DNA of 64,000 nucleotides from Caldilineaceae bacterium (GCA_022821545.1 JAJEDJ010000047.1:1-64000); one strand, 5' to 3'; shown: positions 40,628 through 50,832, counted from the stretch's first letter. Numbers and translations are program-made. The notes: generated by a model not told the origin, from the sequence alone.

Positions 40628-41380
40628 ATGAACAGTATCGTCCTCATCGGTCATGGCAGCCTGCGCAGTGACAGCGGCGCCTCCATGATCCGGCTGGCCG
40701 CCCGCCTGCGCGAACGCGGCGCGGCACCCATCGCCGAAGCCGGCTTCCTCAACTTCAGCCGTCCCACCATCGCCGAAGCCGTCGCCAAATGTGTCGGCGC
40801 CGGCGCAACCGCGGTCACCGTTCAACCCTATTTCCTCATCGACGGCTTCTACGTCCAGCAGGACCTGCCCGGCGACATCGCCAGAGTCGCCGCACAGTTT
40901 CCCGACCTTACCATCCGCGTCGCTCCCTGCCTCGGCTTCCACGAAAAGCTGGCCGCCATCGCCCTTGAGCGTCTACAGGCGGTCGACCCGGACATGAGCA
41001 TCTCCAACGGGACAGAGGCCGCCCTCCTGGTCATGGCCCACGGCACACCCCTGGCGCACGCCAACGAGCCGGTCAGACGAATGACCGCCTGGCTACAAGA
41101 GAAGGCCCGTTACGCTCACGCCGCCACCGCCTATCTTGACTGCAACACGCCCCGCATCGCCGACGCCATCGATAACCTCGCTGCCCAGGGCGCCCGCAAG
41201 ATCGCGGCCCTGCCCTACTTCCTTCACCGCGGCCGCCACCTCCGCCAGGACCTGCCGCACATTCTCGCCCAAGCCCGCCGCCGCCATCCCGACCTCACCA
41301 TCCTTGAGGCGCCACATCTCGACTACGACCTGCGCCTCGCCGACGTAATCATCGACCGCCTCGGCGAGTTGACACATTGA
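40628..41380 (+). CDS. Sirohydrochlorin chelatase, CbiX/SirB family (two-domain form)
   Basis: A 250-residue protein with two related halves: IVLIGHGSLRSDSGASM plus VTVQPYFLIDGFYVQQDLP, and LLVMAHGTPLAHANEPV plus IAALPYFLHRGRHLRQDLP. This is the long, internally duplicated CbiX arrangement, with the metal-binding histidines GHG/AHG and FLHRG. It inserts iron (SirB) or cobalt (CbiX) into sirohydrochlorin; next to cysH the siroheme role for sulfite reductase is more likely. An open frame reaches back to 40430 inside cysH, but MNSIVLIGHG at 40628 is the natural start. Three 10-bp repeats of CGGCGGCCAA occupy the space just before it. Confidence 0.85.
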   Translation: MNSIVLIGHGSLRSDSGASMIRLAARLRERGAAPIAEAGFLNFSRPTIAEAVAKCVGAGATAVTVQPYFLIDGFYVQQDLPGDIARVAAQFPDLTIRVAPCLGFHEKLAAIALERLQAVDPDMSISNGTEAALLVMAHGTPLAHANEPVRRMTAWLQEKARYAHAATAYLDCNTPRIADAIDNLAAQGARKIAALPYFLHRGRHLRQDLPHILAQARRRHPDLTILEAPHLDYDLRLADVIIDRLGELTH

Positions 41381-41463
41381 CAGCAGCCGTACCCCTTGCG
41401 CTTACCGGCGAATCCGACGACAATGCTGCATGCGCTACCACAGCATGCATACATTGACCATTA

Positions 41464-41491
41464 ACCACTGACCACTGACCACTAGCCACTG
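41464..41491 (+). repeat. ACCACTG tandem repeats upstream of a start codon
   Basis: ACCACTG, ACCACTG, ACCACTA and GCCACTG follow each other directly, 12 bases before the ATG at 41503. Two more copies lie at 33858-33871, spanning the stop of one metal permease gene and leading to the next. Confidence 0.75.
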
Positions 41492-41502
41492 ATCACCAGA
41501 CC

Positions 41503-42711
41503 ATGACCAGCAACACTGATTTCTCCCCTAAGCCGATCTTTTCGCTCGCCGACACCGGCCGGGAAATGCCTCCCACCGGGTTGATCGCGCCGGCACGCTA
41601 TGTGCAAGGGCCCGGACTGCTCGACCATCTCGGCCGTTTCCTGGAGCTGGTGCCCAGCACAAGACCCGCTGTCTACATCAGTGCCGGCGGACTGCGCCGC
41701 CACGGCGAGCAACTGCTCAGCGGCCTACGCGCCAGGCAGGTCGAGGCGACGGTCGAAGTCTTCGAGGGGGAGTGCTCCTACTCGGAAATCGAGCGGGCCT
41801 CCTCCAGCCTGCAATCGAAGGACAGGCCTTTCGACAGCCTGATCGCGGTCGGGGGCGGCAAAGGTCTCGACGCAGGCAAGTGCGTGGCGGCCCGGCTTGA
41901 AGTTCCCGTGGCGATCGTGCCCACAATCGCCTCCACCGACGCTCCATGCTCCGCTCTATCGGTCATCTACACCGACGAAGGCATCGCCCACGGTGGTGAA
42001 TCCTTCCCGGACAGTCCCGCTTTTGTATTGGTCGATTCGCAGCTGATCGCAGCCGCGCCGGTGCGCTACCTGGTGGCCGGCATGGGCGATGCCCTGGCCA
42101 CCCGCTACGAAGCCCGCACCTGCTACCGCAACCCGGCCGGCCGCGCCGTAATCGGCGGACGCCCCACCATTGCAGCCCAGGCCATCGCCGAGCTTTGCGC
42201 GCAGACCGTCTTCGACGACGGCGTTGCCGCCGCCCAGGCCAACTATCGCGGCGAGACCAATCCCGCCCTGGAGCGGGTGATCGAAGCCAACACGCTCTTG
42301 AGCGGCATCGGCTTCGAGAGCGGCGGCGTCACCGCGGCCCACGCTATTGCCATGGGTTTCACCCGCCTGCCCGCAGCACGCGAAGGCTACCTGCACGGGG
42401 AAATGGTGGCGATGGGGCTGCTCACTCAGCTGGCGCTGGAGCAGTCCATAGATGAGTGCGAACAGGTCGCCCGCTTCTGCGCCGAGGTCGGCCTGCCCAC
42501 ACACCTGGCCCAACTTTCCCTGGACACCACAGGCGACGGCCCCGCTCTGCAGGAGGCCATGGCCCACAGCGCCGCCACGCCGCTGATGGACAACGAGCCG
42601 TTCGACGTCACGCCCGAAAACACCTGGGCCTCGCTCCTGCAGGCCGACGAGATCGGCCGCTCCGCCACCGCCGCCGTCGGCGACCAAGCCTACCGCCGCC
42701 TGCGCGCGTAA
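41503..42711 (+). CDS. Glycerol dehydrogenase-like iron-containing alcohol dehydrogenase
   Basis: A 402-residue member of the GldA group. The NAD-binding VGGGKGLDAGK (about 127-137), PTIASTDAPCSALSVIYTD and the metal ligands in GMGDALATRYEA (Asp), TAAHAIAMGFT (His) and GYLHGEMVAMG (His) are all present. It probably oxidises glycerol to dihydroxyacetone, though other polyols are possible. The first 25 residues extend beyond the usual start. No neighbouring kinase or dehydratase points to a pathway. Confidence 0.85.
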   Translation: MTSNTDFSPKPIFSLADTGREMPPTGLIAPARYVQGPGLLDHLGRFLELVPSTRPAVYISAGGLRRHGEQLLSGLRARQVEATVEVFEGECSYSEIERASSSLQSKDRPFDSLIAVGGGKGLDAGKCVAARLEVPVAIVPTIASTDAPCSALSVIYTDEGIAHGGESFPDSPAFVLVDSQLIAAAPVRYLVAGMGDALATRYEARTCYRNPAGRAVIGGRPTIAAQAIAELCAQTVFDDGVAAAQANYRGETNPALERVIEANTLLSGIGFESGGVTAAHAIAMGFTRLPAAREGYLHGEMVAMGLLTQLALEQSIDECEQVARFCAEVGLPTHLAQLSLDTTGDGPALQEAMAHSAATPLMDNEPFDVTPENTWASLLQADEIGRSATAAVGDQAYRRLRA

Positions 42712-42892
42712 CCCGACTCTTCTCCTCCTGTCCTGTTCTGCCAGCGCGCCCTTCGCGGACAGGGCCGCGTCCGTCAGCCCTTGCGCCAAACTTTCCTCCC
42801 GCTATAATGGATCCATCGCTACTCCGCCGGCGCGCGTATCTCTTTCGCTCGTATGCGCGCGCCAGCCCTGACTGCAAAGGTGAAATCGACCA

Positions 42893-44488
42893 ATGCCGCG
42901 CACCCGTTTTGTTACCCTGACCGAAGCCGCAGCCCTCATTCCCGACGGGGCGACGGTGGCGGTCAACTCGTCCAGCGGTCTGCTTTGCCCCGACGGGCTG
43001 CTGCGCGCCGTGGGCGAGCGTTTTGCTCAACACGGCCATCCGCAGAATCTGACCACTATTCATCCCATCGCCGCCGGCGACATGTACGGCATCGACGGCA
43101 TCGACCACATCGCCCGCCCCGGCCTGCTGGCGCGCGTGATCGCCGGCTCACTCCCCTCAGGACCATCGTCGATGGAGTCGCCCGCAATCTGGCGCATGAT
43201 CTATGAAAACGAGGTCGAAGCCTACAACATTCCCAGCGGGCTCATCTTTCACCAGCTGCGCGAGGCTGCGGCCCGGCGGCCCGGCGTCCTCACGCAGCTG
43301 GGCATGGACACCTACCTCGATCCACGGCGGCAGGGCGGCCGCATGAATGAGCGGACTCGCGAAGATATTGTGCAGTTGGTGGAGTTTGACGGCCAGGAGT
43401 GGCTCTATCTGCGCGCCCTGCACCCGGACGCGGCACTGATCCGCGCGACGACCGCCGACGAAGCGGGCAATCTCACCTTCGAACGCGAGGGCGCCTTTCT
43501 CGGCGCCTACGACGTTGCGCTGGCCGCGCACAACAACGGCGGCGTGGTCATTGCCCAGGTCGAGCGCCGGGTTGCCGCCGGCACCCTGCCCGCCCAGAGC
43601 GTGCGCGTGCCCAGCGTTCTCGTCGATGCCGTCGTGGTTGTGCCCGACTCCATGCAGACCACGCAGACCGACTACGACCCGGCCATCAGCGGCGAGGTGC
43701 GCGTCCCGTCCGAGACGTTCGAGCTTGCCGAGTGGGGCCTGCAAAAGGTGATCGCCCGCCGCGCCGCGCTCGAACTCCGAGACGGGGAAGCGGTCAATCT
43801 CGGCTTCGGCATCTCCGCGCTTGTGCCGCGTGTACTTCTTGAAGAGGGGCTGGACGGCGCCGTCACCTGGGTCATCGAGCAGGGCGCCGTAGGGGGAATG
43901 CCGCTGGGGGGCTTTCAGTTCGGCTGCGCCGCCAACACGCAGGCCATCATGCCCTCACCGGACCAGTTCAGCTATTTCCAGGGCGGCGGGTTCGATCGCT
44001 GCTTTCTTTCCTTCATGCAGATCGATCGCGAGGGCAACATCAACGTCTCTCGCCTGGCCGCGCGTCCCCACGTGACCGCCGGTGTCGGCGGCTTCGTCGA
44101 CATCACCGCCAACGCCAGAAACATCGTCATCAGCGGCACGTACACGGCAGGCGCCCGCCTCGACGTCGTTGCCGGCCGCCTGCACATTGAGCGTGAGGGC
44201 AGGGTACGCAAGTTCGTCAATGAGGTCGAGCACGTCACTTTCAGCGGCCGCCGCGCTCGCCAGACCGGGCAGAACGTGGTCGTCGTGACCGAACGCTGCG
44301 TGTTCCGCCTTGACACCGACGGCTGGACCGTCATCGAAATCGCACCCGGCGCCTCCCTTGAAGAAGACGTTCTCGCCCAGTGCGAATTCCCCCTCGCCGT
44401 GGCCTCCGACCTGCGCGAAATGGAGCCCCGCCTCTTTCAACCGGAGCGGATGGGTCTTCAATTACAGGCTTCAATTACAAGGGAGTGA
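42893..44488 (+). CDS. Acyl-CoA:acetate/3-ketoacid CoA-transferase, fused alpha-beta subunits
   Basis: A 531-residue CoA-transferase in which the two subunits are joined, like YdiF/propionate CoA-transferase. The N-terminal half has FVTLTEAAALIPDGATVAVN and LREAAARRPGV. The C-terminal half has AVNLGFGISALVPRVL and the catalytic glutamate in TWVIEQGAVGGMPLGG. It moves CoA between short-chain acids. Chain-length preference cannot be read from sequence. AAGGTG stands before the ATG. Confidence 0.88.
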   Translation: MPRTRFVTLTEAAALIPDGATVAVNSSSGLLCPDGLLRAVGERFAQHGHPQNLTTIHPIAAGDMYGIDGIDHIARPGLLARVIAGSLPSGPSSMESPAIWRMIYENEVEAYNIPSGLIFHQLREAAARRPGVLTQLGMDTYLDPRRQGGRMNERTREDIVQLVEFDGQEWLYLRALHPDAALIRATTADEAGNLTFEREGAFLGAYDVALAAHNNGGVVIAQVERRVAAGTLPAQSVRVPSVLVDAVVVVPDSMQTTQTDYDPAISGEVRVPSETFELAEWGLQKVIARRAALELRDGEAVNLGFGISALVPRVLLEEGLDGAVTWVIEQGAVGGMPLGGFQFGCAANTQAIMPSPDQFSYFQGGGFDRCFLSFMQIDREGNINVSRLAARPHVTAGVGGFVDITANARNIVISGTYTAGARLDVVAGRLHIEREGRVRKFVNEVEHVTFSGRRARQTGQNVVVVTERCVFRLDTDGWTVIEIAPGASLEEDVLAQCEFPLAVASDLREMEPRLFQPERMGLQLQASITRE

Positions 44489-44532
44489 CTGAACGACTGC
44501 CTGTGCGTAGGGTAACCAAGAACGGGAAGCTT

Positions 44533-46086
44533 CTAATACGCCCCTTCCCCGCCCAATACCTTGGGAATCGTGCGCAGCATAATGCCCAGATCCAGGGTCA
44601 TACTCCAGTTTTCGGCGTAGTAAATGTCGAGCAGAACCATCTCATCGAAGGTCAGATCGCTGCGGCCGCTGACCTGCCAAAGGCCGGTCATCCCCGGGCT
44701 GACCGACAACCGCTTGCGGTGCCAGTCCTTGTACTGCGACACCTCTTCCGGCACATTGGGACGCGGCCCGACAAGGCTCATCTCGCCGCGCAGTACATTG
44801 ATGAGGTTCGGCAGTTCATCGAGGCTCAGGCGGCGTAGAATCCGCCCAACGGCGGTGCGGCGCGGGTCGTCGCGCATTTTGAAAAGCGGCCCCGACGCCT
44901 CATTGAGGTCGGCCATCTCGTCGAGTTGCGCTTCGGCGTCGGCGATCATCGAGCGAAACTTGTAGATCTGGAAAGGCCGTCCGTTGCGCCCGACGCGCGT
45001 CTGGGAATAGATGATCGGCCCTGGTGAATTGAAGCGGACGCACAGCGCGATCAAGGCGCCCAGCGGCAGTCCCAGAACTAACGTCACTGTAGCCAGGGTC
45101 ACATCCAGCGCCCGCTTCACGAACAGGTTCCAACCCGCAATCGATACCGCTCGCGTCGTGATCAGCGGAATCCCGTTAAGCCGCTCCACCTGCATCTGGT
45201 TCTTCGTCAGCTGGAAGAAGTCCGGCACGATCTGTGCGGTGACACCGTTCTCCTCACACAGATGAAGCAGACGCGCCACGATGCGGTGGCTCCGCCAGGG
45301 CAGGCAGATGATTGCTGTGTCGATCTCGTTGTTTTGCAGGATATCAAAAAAGTTGGTCAACGGGCCCAGCGCCTGAAAGCGGCCGATGTCCGTTTGATTT
45401 ATGTCCGGATCGTCGTCCAGAAAGCCGACCAGTTCGTAACCGAGGCTGGGGCGCGCCGCAATCGTGCGCATGACCATCAACCCCACATCACCGACGCCCA
45501 CCAATACGACACGTTCCAGTCCGATCCCCTGGTTGCGCAGATAGCCGCGTACCGTGTAGATCACGGCGCGGCTGATGCCCAACAAAAGCGTAACAAGCAC
45601 GGCCGTGTACAGGAAGATCAGGCGACTAAAGGAAAGCTGCCCGAATGCCAGGTTCAATATGATCAGAACGACTACGCCAATCGTGGTGGCGCTGGCGATG
45701 GCGTAGACCTCTTCAAGCCAGAGACGGTCTCGCCGGTAAACGTAGACTCTGGAGAATTGAAACGAACAAAAGAGGAGAAAGACCAGCGCCAGACCGAACG
45801 GCAGATAGGTGACAAGATCGGTCTGGTTCGATGGATCGACGGAAAGGAACCACTGCAACCGGTAGCGCACCCAATAGGCCATCACAAACGCGACAGCGAT
45901 CAGGATCAGATCGCTGATGCGCAGTAATGCCGGCCACCATCTCGGTGGAACCCGAATGAGCAGGGCTGTCAACCAGTTTCTTTCTGGTGAGCCTGTTGCC
46001 TCCCCGCTCTTCCGCCTCCCATTTAGCGTTTGTTGGGACGAACGGCGGTCCTGGCGCTGTTTCATCCGTACGGTTGTCATCGGCAT
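44533..46086 (-). CDS. Exopolysaccharide polyprenyl glycosylphosphotransferase
   Basis: A 517-residue enzyme that starts exopolysaccharide repeat units by moving a sugar-1-phosphate to undecaprenyl phosphate. Four or five N-terminal membrane segments (about 40-160) precede a nucleotide-binding-like CoA_binding_3 domain ([26 protein letters not shown]) and a C-terminal bacterial sugar transferase domain from about 315: [56 protein letters not shown] and [15 protein letters not shown]. Motifs are complete. It is the last gene of a minus-strand cluster with two glycosyltransferases. Confidence 0.92.
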   Translation of the reverse strand: MPMTTVRMKQRQDRRSSQQTLNGRRKSGEATGSPERNWLTALLIRVPPRWWPALLRISDLILIAVAFVMAYWVRYRLQWFLSVDPSNQTDLVTYLPFGLALVFLLFCSFQFSRVYVYRRDRLWLEEVYAIASATTIGVVVLIILNLAFGQLSFSRLIFLYTAVLVTLLLGISRAVIYTVRGYLRNQGIGLERVVLVGVGDVGLMVMRTIAARPSLGYELVGFLDDDPDINQTDIGRFQALGPLTNFFDILQNNEIDTAIICLPWRSHRIVARLLHLCEENGVTAQIVPDFFQLTKNQMQVERLNGIPLITTRAVSIAGWNLFVKRALDVTLATVTLVLGLPLGALIALCVRFNSPGPIIYSQTRVGRNGRPFQIYKFRSMIADAEAQLDEMADLNEASGPLFKMRDDPRRTAVGRILRRLSLDELPNLINVLRGEMSLVGPRPNVPEEVSQYKDWHRKRLSVSPGMTGLWQVSGRSDLTFDEMVLLDIYYAENWSMTLDLGIMLRTIPKVLGGEGAY

Positions 46087-46146
46087 TCATTCAGTGGCCA
46101 GCGGCCTGCGGTGTGCGATTCATAGGTTGGTGCTTTGTACTGTCCA

Positions 46147-47325
46147 CTAACCTCCATTAACTGCACTTTCATATACATCCATTGTCTCTTTCGCAGCCCG
46201 TTCCCAGGAGAACCGCCTCGCCTGTCGAAGTCCCCATTTTCGCAAGGCAGTGGAGGCGCCCTGGTCGGTGAATAGACGCTCAAAGGCGTCCTGAAGAGCG
46301 GCCTGGTCCTGCGCCGGCACGATCAGCGCCGCATCGCCGGCCACCTCTTGAAGGCTCGGTGTGTCGCTGCAGATGACCGGAGTTCCCGATGCCATCGCCT
46401 CCAGCACGGGCAAACCAAATCCCTCGTACAGACTGGGATAGACGAATCCACTGGCCGCGTTGTACCAGAGGCACAGGTCACGCTCCGGCAAGTAACCGGG
46501 AAACTGAACGATCGGCCTTTCCCCGGAGGTCTCGCCCGCGTCGCCTCCCATCAAGCCCAACTCGGCCGCGAGACTGAAAATCTCCTGGTAGTGCCAGCCT
46601 TTACCGCCAGCCACAACCAGCCCTACGTCGCGCCCGGTTGCGCTCTTCGCCCGCCAACTTGCAAAGGATCGCAGCAGATGGGGCAGATTTTTGCGCGGTT
46701 CCAGCGTGCCAACATAGAGCAAGAACCTGTTCGGCAGCCCCATAAGCTCGCGAAAATCGCTGACCTCTGAAACCGGTAGAGGCCGGAACTGCTCGCCCAC
46801 CCCATTATACACCACCTCCACGCGCCGGCTGTCCACCCCGAATTCCGCCCGCACGTCCGCGGCCGTCTGCCTGCTGACCGCGATTACGCGCCTGGCCCGG
46901 CGGGCACTAGCCCGGCACAGGTGGCCAAGATAGAACCGTTTGAGGCGAGGAAATCGTTCAGGCATCCGTATAAAGCTGAGGTCGTGGACGGTCACTACGC
47001 CGGGCACCCTTGTCGCCAGCGGCAAGGTATTCACCAGGCCATGCACCAGGTTTCCCTGCGCCGTCATCGCGGCCAGCGGCAACGCCGTTTGCTCCCAGAT
47101 GATGCGGGGCACCGGGTCGGCGGCCGGCCAGCGCGTATAACGCAACTCCATCCCCGGGCGCCTCTGCGGGAAGCGGAAATCCCGGTCGTTGACAAAGGCC
47201 GTCACCTGTTTTCCGTCGGTCTCTTCCGCAAGCGCTGTCAGCAGGTTGCGGCAGTAGTTGCTGACGCCGGCTCCCCGGTAACCGCCTCTTGTATTAAGTA
47301 GCTGGGCGTTTACGACGACTTTCAT
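46147..47325 (-). CDS. Glycosyltransferase family 1 (GT4-like, GT-B fold)
   Basis: A 392-residue GT-B enzyme starting at MKVVVNAQLLNTRGG. The open frame extends back into the neighbouring gene (to 47748), but that part has no family features. Typical parts are NYCRNLLTALAEE, TVHDLSFIRMPERFPRLKR, VIAVSRQTAADV, LYVGTLEPRKNLPHLLRSF and the nucleotide-sugar site SLYEGFGLPVLEAMASGTPVI. It adds a sugar, probably mannose-like, to the lipid-linked unit. It lies between the other glycosyltransferase and the glycosylphosphotransferase. Confidence 0.9.
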   Translation of the reverse strand: MKVVVNAQLLNTRGGYRGAGVSNYCRNLLTALAEETDGKQVTAFVNDRDFRFPQRRPGMELRYTRWPAADPVPRIIWEQTALPLAAMTAQGNLVHGLVNTLPLATRVPGVVTVHDLSFIRMPERFPRLKRFYLGHLCRASARRARRVIAVSRQTAADVRAEFGVDSRRVEVVYNGVGEQFRPLPVSEVSDFRELMGLPNRFLLYVGTLEPRKNLPHLLRSFASWRAKSATGRDVGLVVAGGKGWHYQEIFSLAAELGLMGGDAGETSGERPIVQFPGYLPERDLCLWYNAASGFVYPSLYEGFGLPVLEAMASGTPVICSDTPSLQEVAGDAALIVPAQDQAALQDAFERLFTDQGASTALRKWGLRQARRFSWERAAKETMDVYESAVNGG

Positions 47326-47348
47326 AGTCTTAGTCTGGCAGTCAGGCT

Positions 47349-48479
47349 TTAGCGGCCTTGGGCTACGGCCCTGTAGGCAGCGACAGTCCGGCGGGCAATC
47401 TCTTCCATTGTGTAATGGTCCAATACGCGCTGCCTTCCCGCTACGGCCAGATGGTTGCGCGCCGCCCGATCCTGCATTAGTCGCTGCAATTGCGACCGGA
47501 GCGATTCTATATCCCCCTCCAGAAAGACCAGCCCGGCATCTCCGATGACGTTGGGGATCTCGCCGCTGCTGCTCCCAATTACCGGCACTCCGCTGGCCAT
47601 GGCCTCGATCAACACACGTCCAAACTGTTCCTTCCAGTTGGGCCGCGTGCGGCTGGGCAGCACCAGCAGGTCCAGCGAGCGATAGAAGCCGGGCATCTCG
47701 CCGCTGGGAAGCCTCACGCCCAGCGTGACCCGGTCTGCGGCGCCGCATTCGGAGGCCAGGTTGCGCAGCGCTTCGAGCTCCTCGCCGCTGCCCACCAGCG
47801 TCAACCGCCAGCTACCCTCCAGTCCGGCGCACGCCCGCAGCAGCAGGTCCAGCCCTTTCTCGGGCAATAGCCCCCCGGCGTAGCCAATGTGAAATGCGCC
47901 CTCCTTCCCCCTCCGCCTGGCGCTCACCTGCCCATCCAGATCTGTAGGTGGTCGAAAAATGTTCGGGTCTACGCCAAATTGCGGGAGCACCACGATCTTG
48001 CCCTTGTATTGCTTGCGTATGAGGACCTCGCGGGCCTCGGCATTCCCCGCGATCGCGACCGAACAGGACCGGTATACAGTTCGCTCGAACCAGTTAAACG
48101 GAGGAGGATAACGGCGCAGCAGGTTCTGCCAGGTGAAGAAGATCGGCTTCGCGCCCACTGCCCGCGCCGCCCGCACACCGAGGAGCGTAGCCAAATTGTA
48201 TGGCTCCTCATCCACATGCACAACCTCCGGTTTCAACTCCCGAAGCTCCTTTACCAGAGTGGGATAGAGGTGCATATGATAAGCGCCGTTGAATAGGATG
48301 GGAATCGTACGCAGTTCGTAGCCGACAGTATGCAGCCGTTCCGCCGTCTGCGTGCCGCGGCGGTCTCTCCAGCTCGGCGGCGTCAGCACTGTCAGCTCGA
48401 CCCCCTGCCGCGCAATTTCCTCCGCCTTCTTCTGATACGCGCCCACAACGAGCGCTTTGCTAACGAGCACAACGCGCAA
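47349..48479 (-). CDS. Glycosyltransferase family 4
   Basis: A 376-residue GT-B protein: MRVVLVSKALVVGAYQKKAEE opening, HVDEEPYNLATLLGVRAA, the IGYAGGLLPEKGLDLLLRA motif and EQFGRVLIEAMASGVPVIGSSSGEIPNVIGDAG, the donor-binding signature with its glutamates. It is the first gene of the three-gene polysaccharide cluster on this strand, 24 bases before the next. Confidence 0.9.
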   Translation of the reverse strand: MRVVLVSKALVVGAYQKKAEEIARQGVELTVLTPPSWRDRRGTQTAERLHTVGYELRTIPILFNGAYHMHLYPTLVKELRELKPEVVHVDEEPYNLATLLGVRAARAVGAKPIFFTWQNLLRRYPPPFNWFERTVYRSCSVAIAGNAEAREVLIRKQYKGKIVVLPQFGVDPNIFRPPTDLDGQVSARRRGKEGAFHIGYAGGLLPEKGLDLLLRACAGLEGSWRLTLVGSGEELEALRNLASECGAADRVTLGVRLPSGEMPGFYRSLDLLVLPSRTRPNWKEQFGRVLIEAMASGVPVIGSSSGEIPNVIGDAGLVFLEGDIESLRSQLQRLMQDRAARNHLAVAGRQRVLDHYTMEEIARRTVAAYRAVAQGR

Positions 48480-48719
48480 CGGGTTCCCCCTCTGGCTGGT
48501 GACAGGTGTGTTGGTTCAGCTTACCGTCCACTGATTATAGCGAAGGCAAGGAGGCTATTCAAGAGAGGGTGCTTTGAGGCAGGAACAGGTGGGGTCGGAG
48601 AAGCATGTAACTTCCCCTAGGTTCAGAAGAGGGTGAATCGCTCTACATGCTTGTGCGAACTTGACTGAAGCAGGCGGCGAGCTTTTCCTTCCAACCAACC
48701 ATAGTTGGCTGTATAGCTC

Positions 48720-49349
48720 TTATCCCTCTTTAGCCCAGCAGGCAGGGGGCCATTCGCTAACCTCTTGCCCCATGGAGCGCACTAATCGACCGAAAGAGCT
48801 TGTGAGTTTGCGGAATGATCTGCAACGCTGATGTGCGGCCGCCAACGAGAACTTCTCGCTCAAGGCCGGCTGGTCTGTTGTCTCGAGGTAGGTTGCGCCG
48901 GCTTCCATTCTGGCTTCCAACTGCCCTTTGGCTCCGCGAGGCTGTTCCGGGTTTGGATGGGACTGTGCGTCGGCCCGAATACGGCGATACCCTAGCATCG
49001 ATTCGATTGAGGCTAGAAACCAGGCCTCATACTCTCGATGGGCGATAACGACTTCGATGGGCATGTCTCCCGCTTCCGATTCCGCCCATGCCTGGATGGC
49101 TTGGCCTAACTCGGCGGGGCAGTCGTCATCCCCATCGAACAGGATAAGAACTGCGCTACAGTCCGGCTGCAAAAGCGCCAAACGAACCGCTTTCTTCAGT
49201 TCGGTCTCACGTACCAACTGATGGCGCTTTTTTCGGATCGGCCGTCCGACGTCCACATTCCATGCTCCCGCTTGAACGACCAAGCGGCGCAAAAGGACAG
49301 GGAAGGCACTTACTTCACCGTGTCCTTCCACAATCGGTTGGATTTTCAC
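48720..49349 (-). CDS. DUF4276 (TOPRIM-like) partner of the AAA ATPase
   Basis: A 209-residue protein. MKIQPIVEGHGEVSAFPVLLRRL has the VEGxxE motif of TOPRIM-like folds; LILFDGDDDCPAELG gives the acidic DGD pair; VIAHREYEAWFLASIESM is the DUF4276 hallmark. It is probably the nuclease or effector half of the defence pair. Its ATG overlaps the end of the ATPase gene by 4 bases. The truncated protein at 22631 has a comparable position and acidic core. Confidence 0.85.
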   Translation of the reverse strand: MKIQPIVEGHGEVSAFPVLLRRLVVQAGAWNVDVGRPIRKKRHQLVRETELKKAVRLALLQPDCSAVLILFDGDDDCPAELGQAIQAWAESEAGDMPIEVVIAHREYEAWFLASIESMLGYRRIRADAQSHPNPEQPRGAKGQLEARMEAGATYLETTDQPALSEKFSLAAAHQRCRSFRKLTSSFGRLVRSMGQEVSEWPPACWAKEG

Positions 49350-50554
49350 GTCAGATCGCTCTCGGAAAAGAGTTCGAGCTGGCGAGGATCGCTAACGAAG
49401 AGTTCGGTTGCAGTTAAGGCGTTGGCGCGCAGCAGTTCACCGGCCCCCATCAGGTGTTCGGCCAATGCCTGACGCACCGAGGGTGACACGGAACTAATGC
49501 CTGTCCTGCCTGCATCCCATTGAGCGATACGGAGGTGTCGATCTTCGATCCAGTCGGCGTCGAGAATGTCGGGGCTGTGGGTTGTTACCACGACTTGCAT
49601 GGAGCGACCGGCACGGCGCAATACATCCAAAACTGCTCCCAAGGCGCCTGGATGTATAGTGGCTTCCGGCTCTTCGATTACGAGTAGAGAGGGCGGAGGA
49701 CGCTGGAAAACCGCGGCGAGCAAGCCCAAAACGCGCAACGTGCCGTCGGACATGTTGAATGCTTCAAAATTCATATGCCCCGTCGGGGCCCAGTCCTGCG
49801 CAAACTCCAATGTCAGCTTGTTACCGTGTCTCTTGGGCTGAACGCCGACGGTCCGGGGCACGATGCTTTCGAGAAGTTCGAGGATTGTCTGCCAGTCATC
49901 TGGAGCGGCGCTCTTGATTTCGCGCAGGACACTGGCAGCGTTTCTGCCGTCCGGTTGCAGCCGTACACCTTCGTCTGGGTCCTGCATCTCTCGCAAAGCC
50001 GCCGGTTCGATGCGACAGGTCTGCATTCGGGATAGAAAGCGCAATACGGATTGAAAGCGGGTATCGCCTCCTACCAGGGGAAGGGCCAGGGCGTTCGACT
50101 CCAAGACTGGGTCCAGGGAACCTATATTGCTCCGCCATACAGCGTCCGGACCAGAGCGGTCGAACCAACTGCGCGATCGGTCGGTTCGACGCACTATACA
50201 CTGTTCCCGTAAGACTTCGAAGCCGTATTCTCCATGAGGTCTTAATTCGAATCCGTATCGTGCCTCTACCGTCTGCACGTCTGGACGTAGCAAAAAGACC
50301 GCCAGACCTAAGCTTGACGGCTGCCCGTACACCGACCTGCGGTTTTCGACTGATGTAAACCCCCCGCGGCGAGCAAGAACCGCTTGCAGGGGGGAGGCCA
50401 TCGCTTCGGCCAGGAACGCAAATGCATCAGCAAAGTTACTTTTGCCGGAACCGTTTTGCCCAACGAGAAATGTGGGGTTGGCGAACTCCACTACCTCTGC
50501 AGGCAGGCTACGGAAATGTTTCAAAATCAGGGTGCGAAGAATCGGTTCAGACAT
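49346..50554 (-). CDS. AAA family ATPase (AAA_21) of a two-gene defence pair
   Basis: A 402-residue RecF/SMC-like ATPase: LILKHFRSLPAEVVEFANPT, Walker A GQNGSGKSNF (K38), a signature-like FNMSDGTLRVLGLLAAVF, Walker B LLVIEEPEATIHPGALG and VVVTTHSPDILDADW. An upstream ATG at 50659 is open but MSEPILRTLILKHF at 50554 is the family-type start. It forms an operon with DUF4276. It is related in layout to the ATPase at 21453 but clearly diverged from it. Confidence 0.85.
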   Translation of the reverse strand: MSEPILRTLILKHFRSLPAEVVEFANPTFLVGQNGSGKSNFADAFAFLAEAMASPLQAVLARRGGFTSVENRRSVYGQPSSLGLAVFLLRPDVQTVEARYGFELRPHGEYGFEVLREQCIVRRTDRSRSWFDRSGPDAVWRSNIGSLDPVLESNALALPLVGGDTRFQSVLRFLSRMQTCRIEPAALREMQDPDEGVRLQPDGRNAASVLREIKSAAPDDWQTILELLESIVPRTVGVQPKRHGNKLTLEFAQDWAPTGHMNFEAFNMSDGTLRVLGLLAAVFQRPPPSLLVIEEPEATIHPGALGAVLDVLRRAGRSMQVVVTTHSPDILDADWIEDRHLRIAQWDAGRTGISSVSPSVRQALAEHLMGAGELLRANALTATELFVSDPRQLELFSESDLT

Positions 50555-50832
50555 GGGTATCCCGCCCCGGTGTCCGTATGAGTAGGTTGGGGGCTGAAGG
50601 CCCAGACAGACTCCCGCCTCGGCCGTACATATTATGCCTTCTGTGACGGCATCTGACAATGGGATAAGCGGTCATAGTAAGTGGATCAGAACTAGACAGA
50701 CAATGACGGCACTCAGTATGCGGGACTGTCTGAACTGCGCTCTTGCAATTCATGGATGTGCAGGACTGCATTCCGACGTCGATTGACCTCCTGACCCAAT
50801 CCTGAACAACAAAAAAAGCTCCTAACCATCCC

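Noticed and set aside
47326-47748. N-terminal extension of the glycosyltransferase at 46147
   Set aside because: The extension lies inside the upstream glycosyltransferase gene, is Arg/Gly-rich without family features, and MKVVVNAQLL at 47325 is a normal GT-B start.
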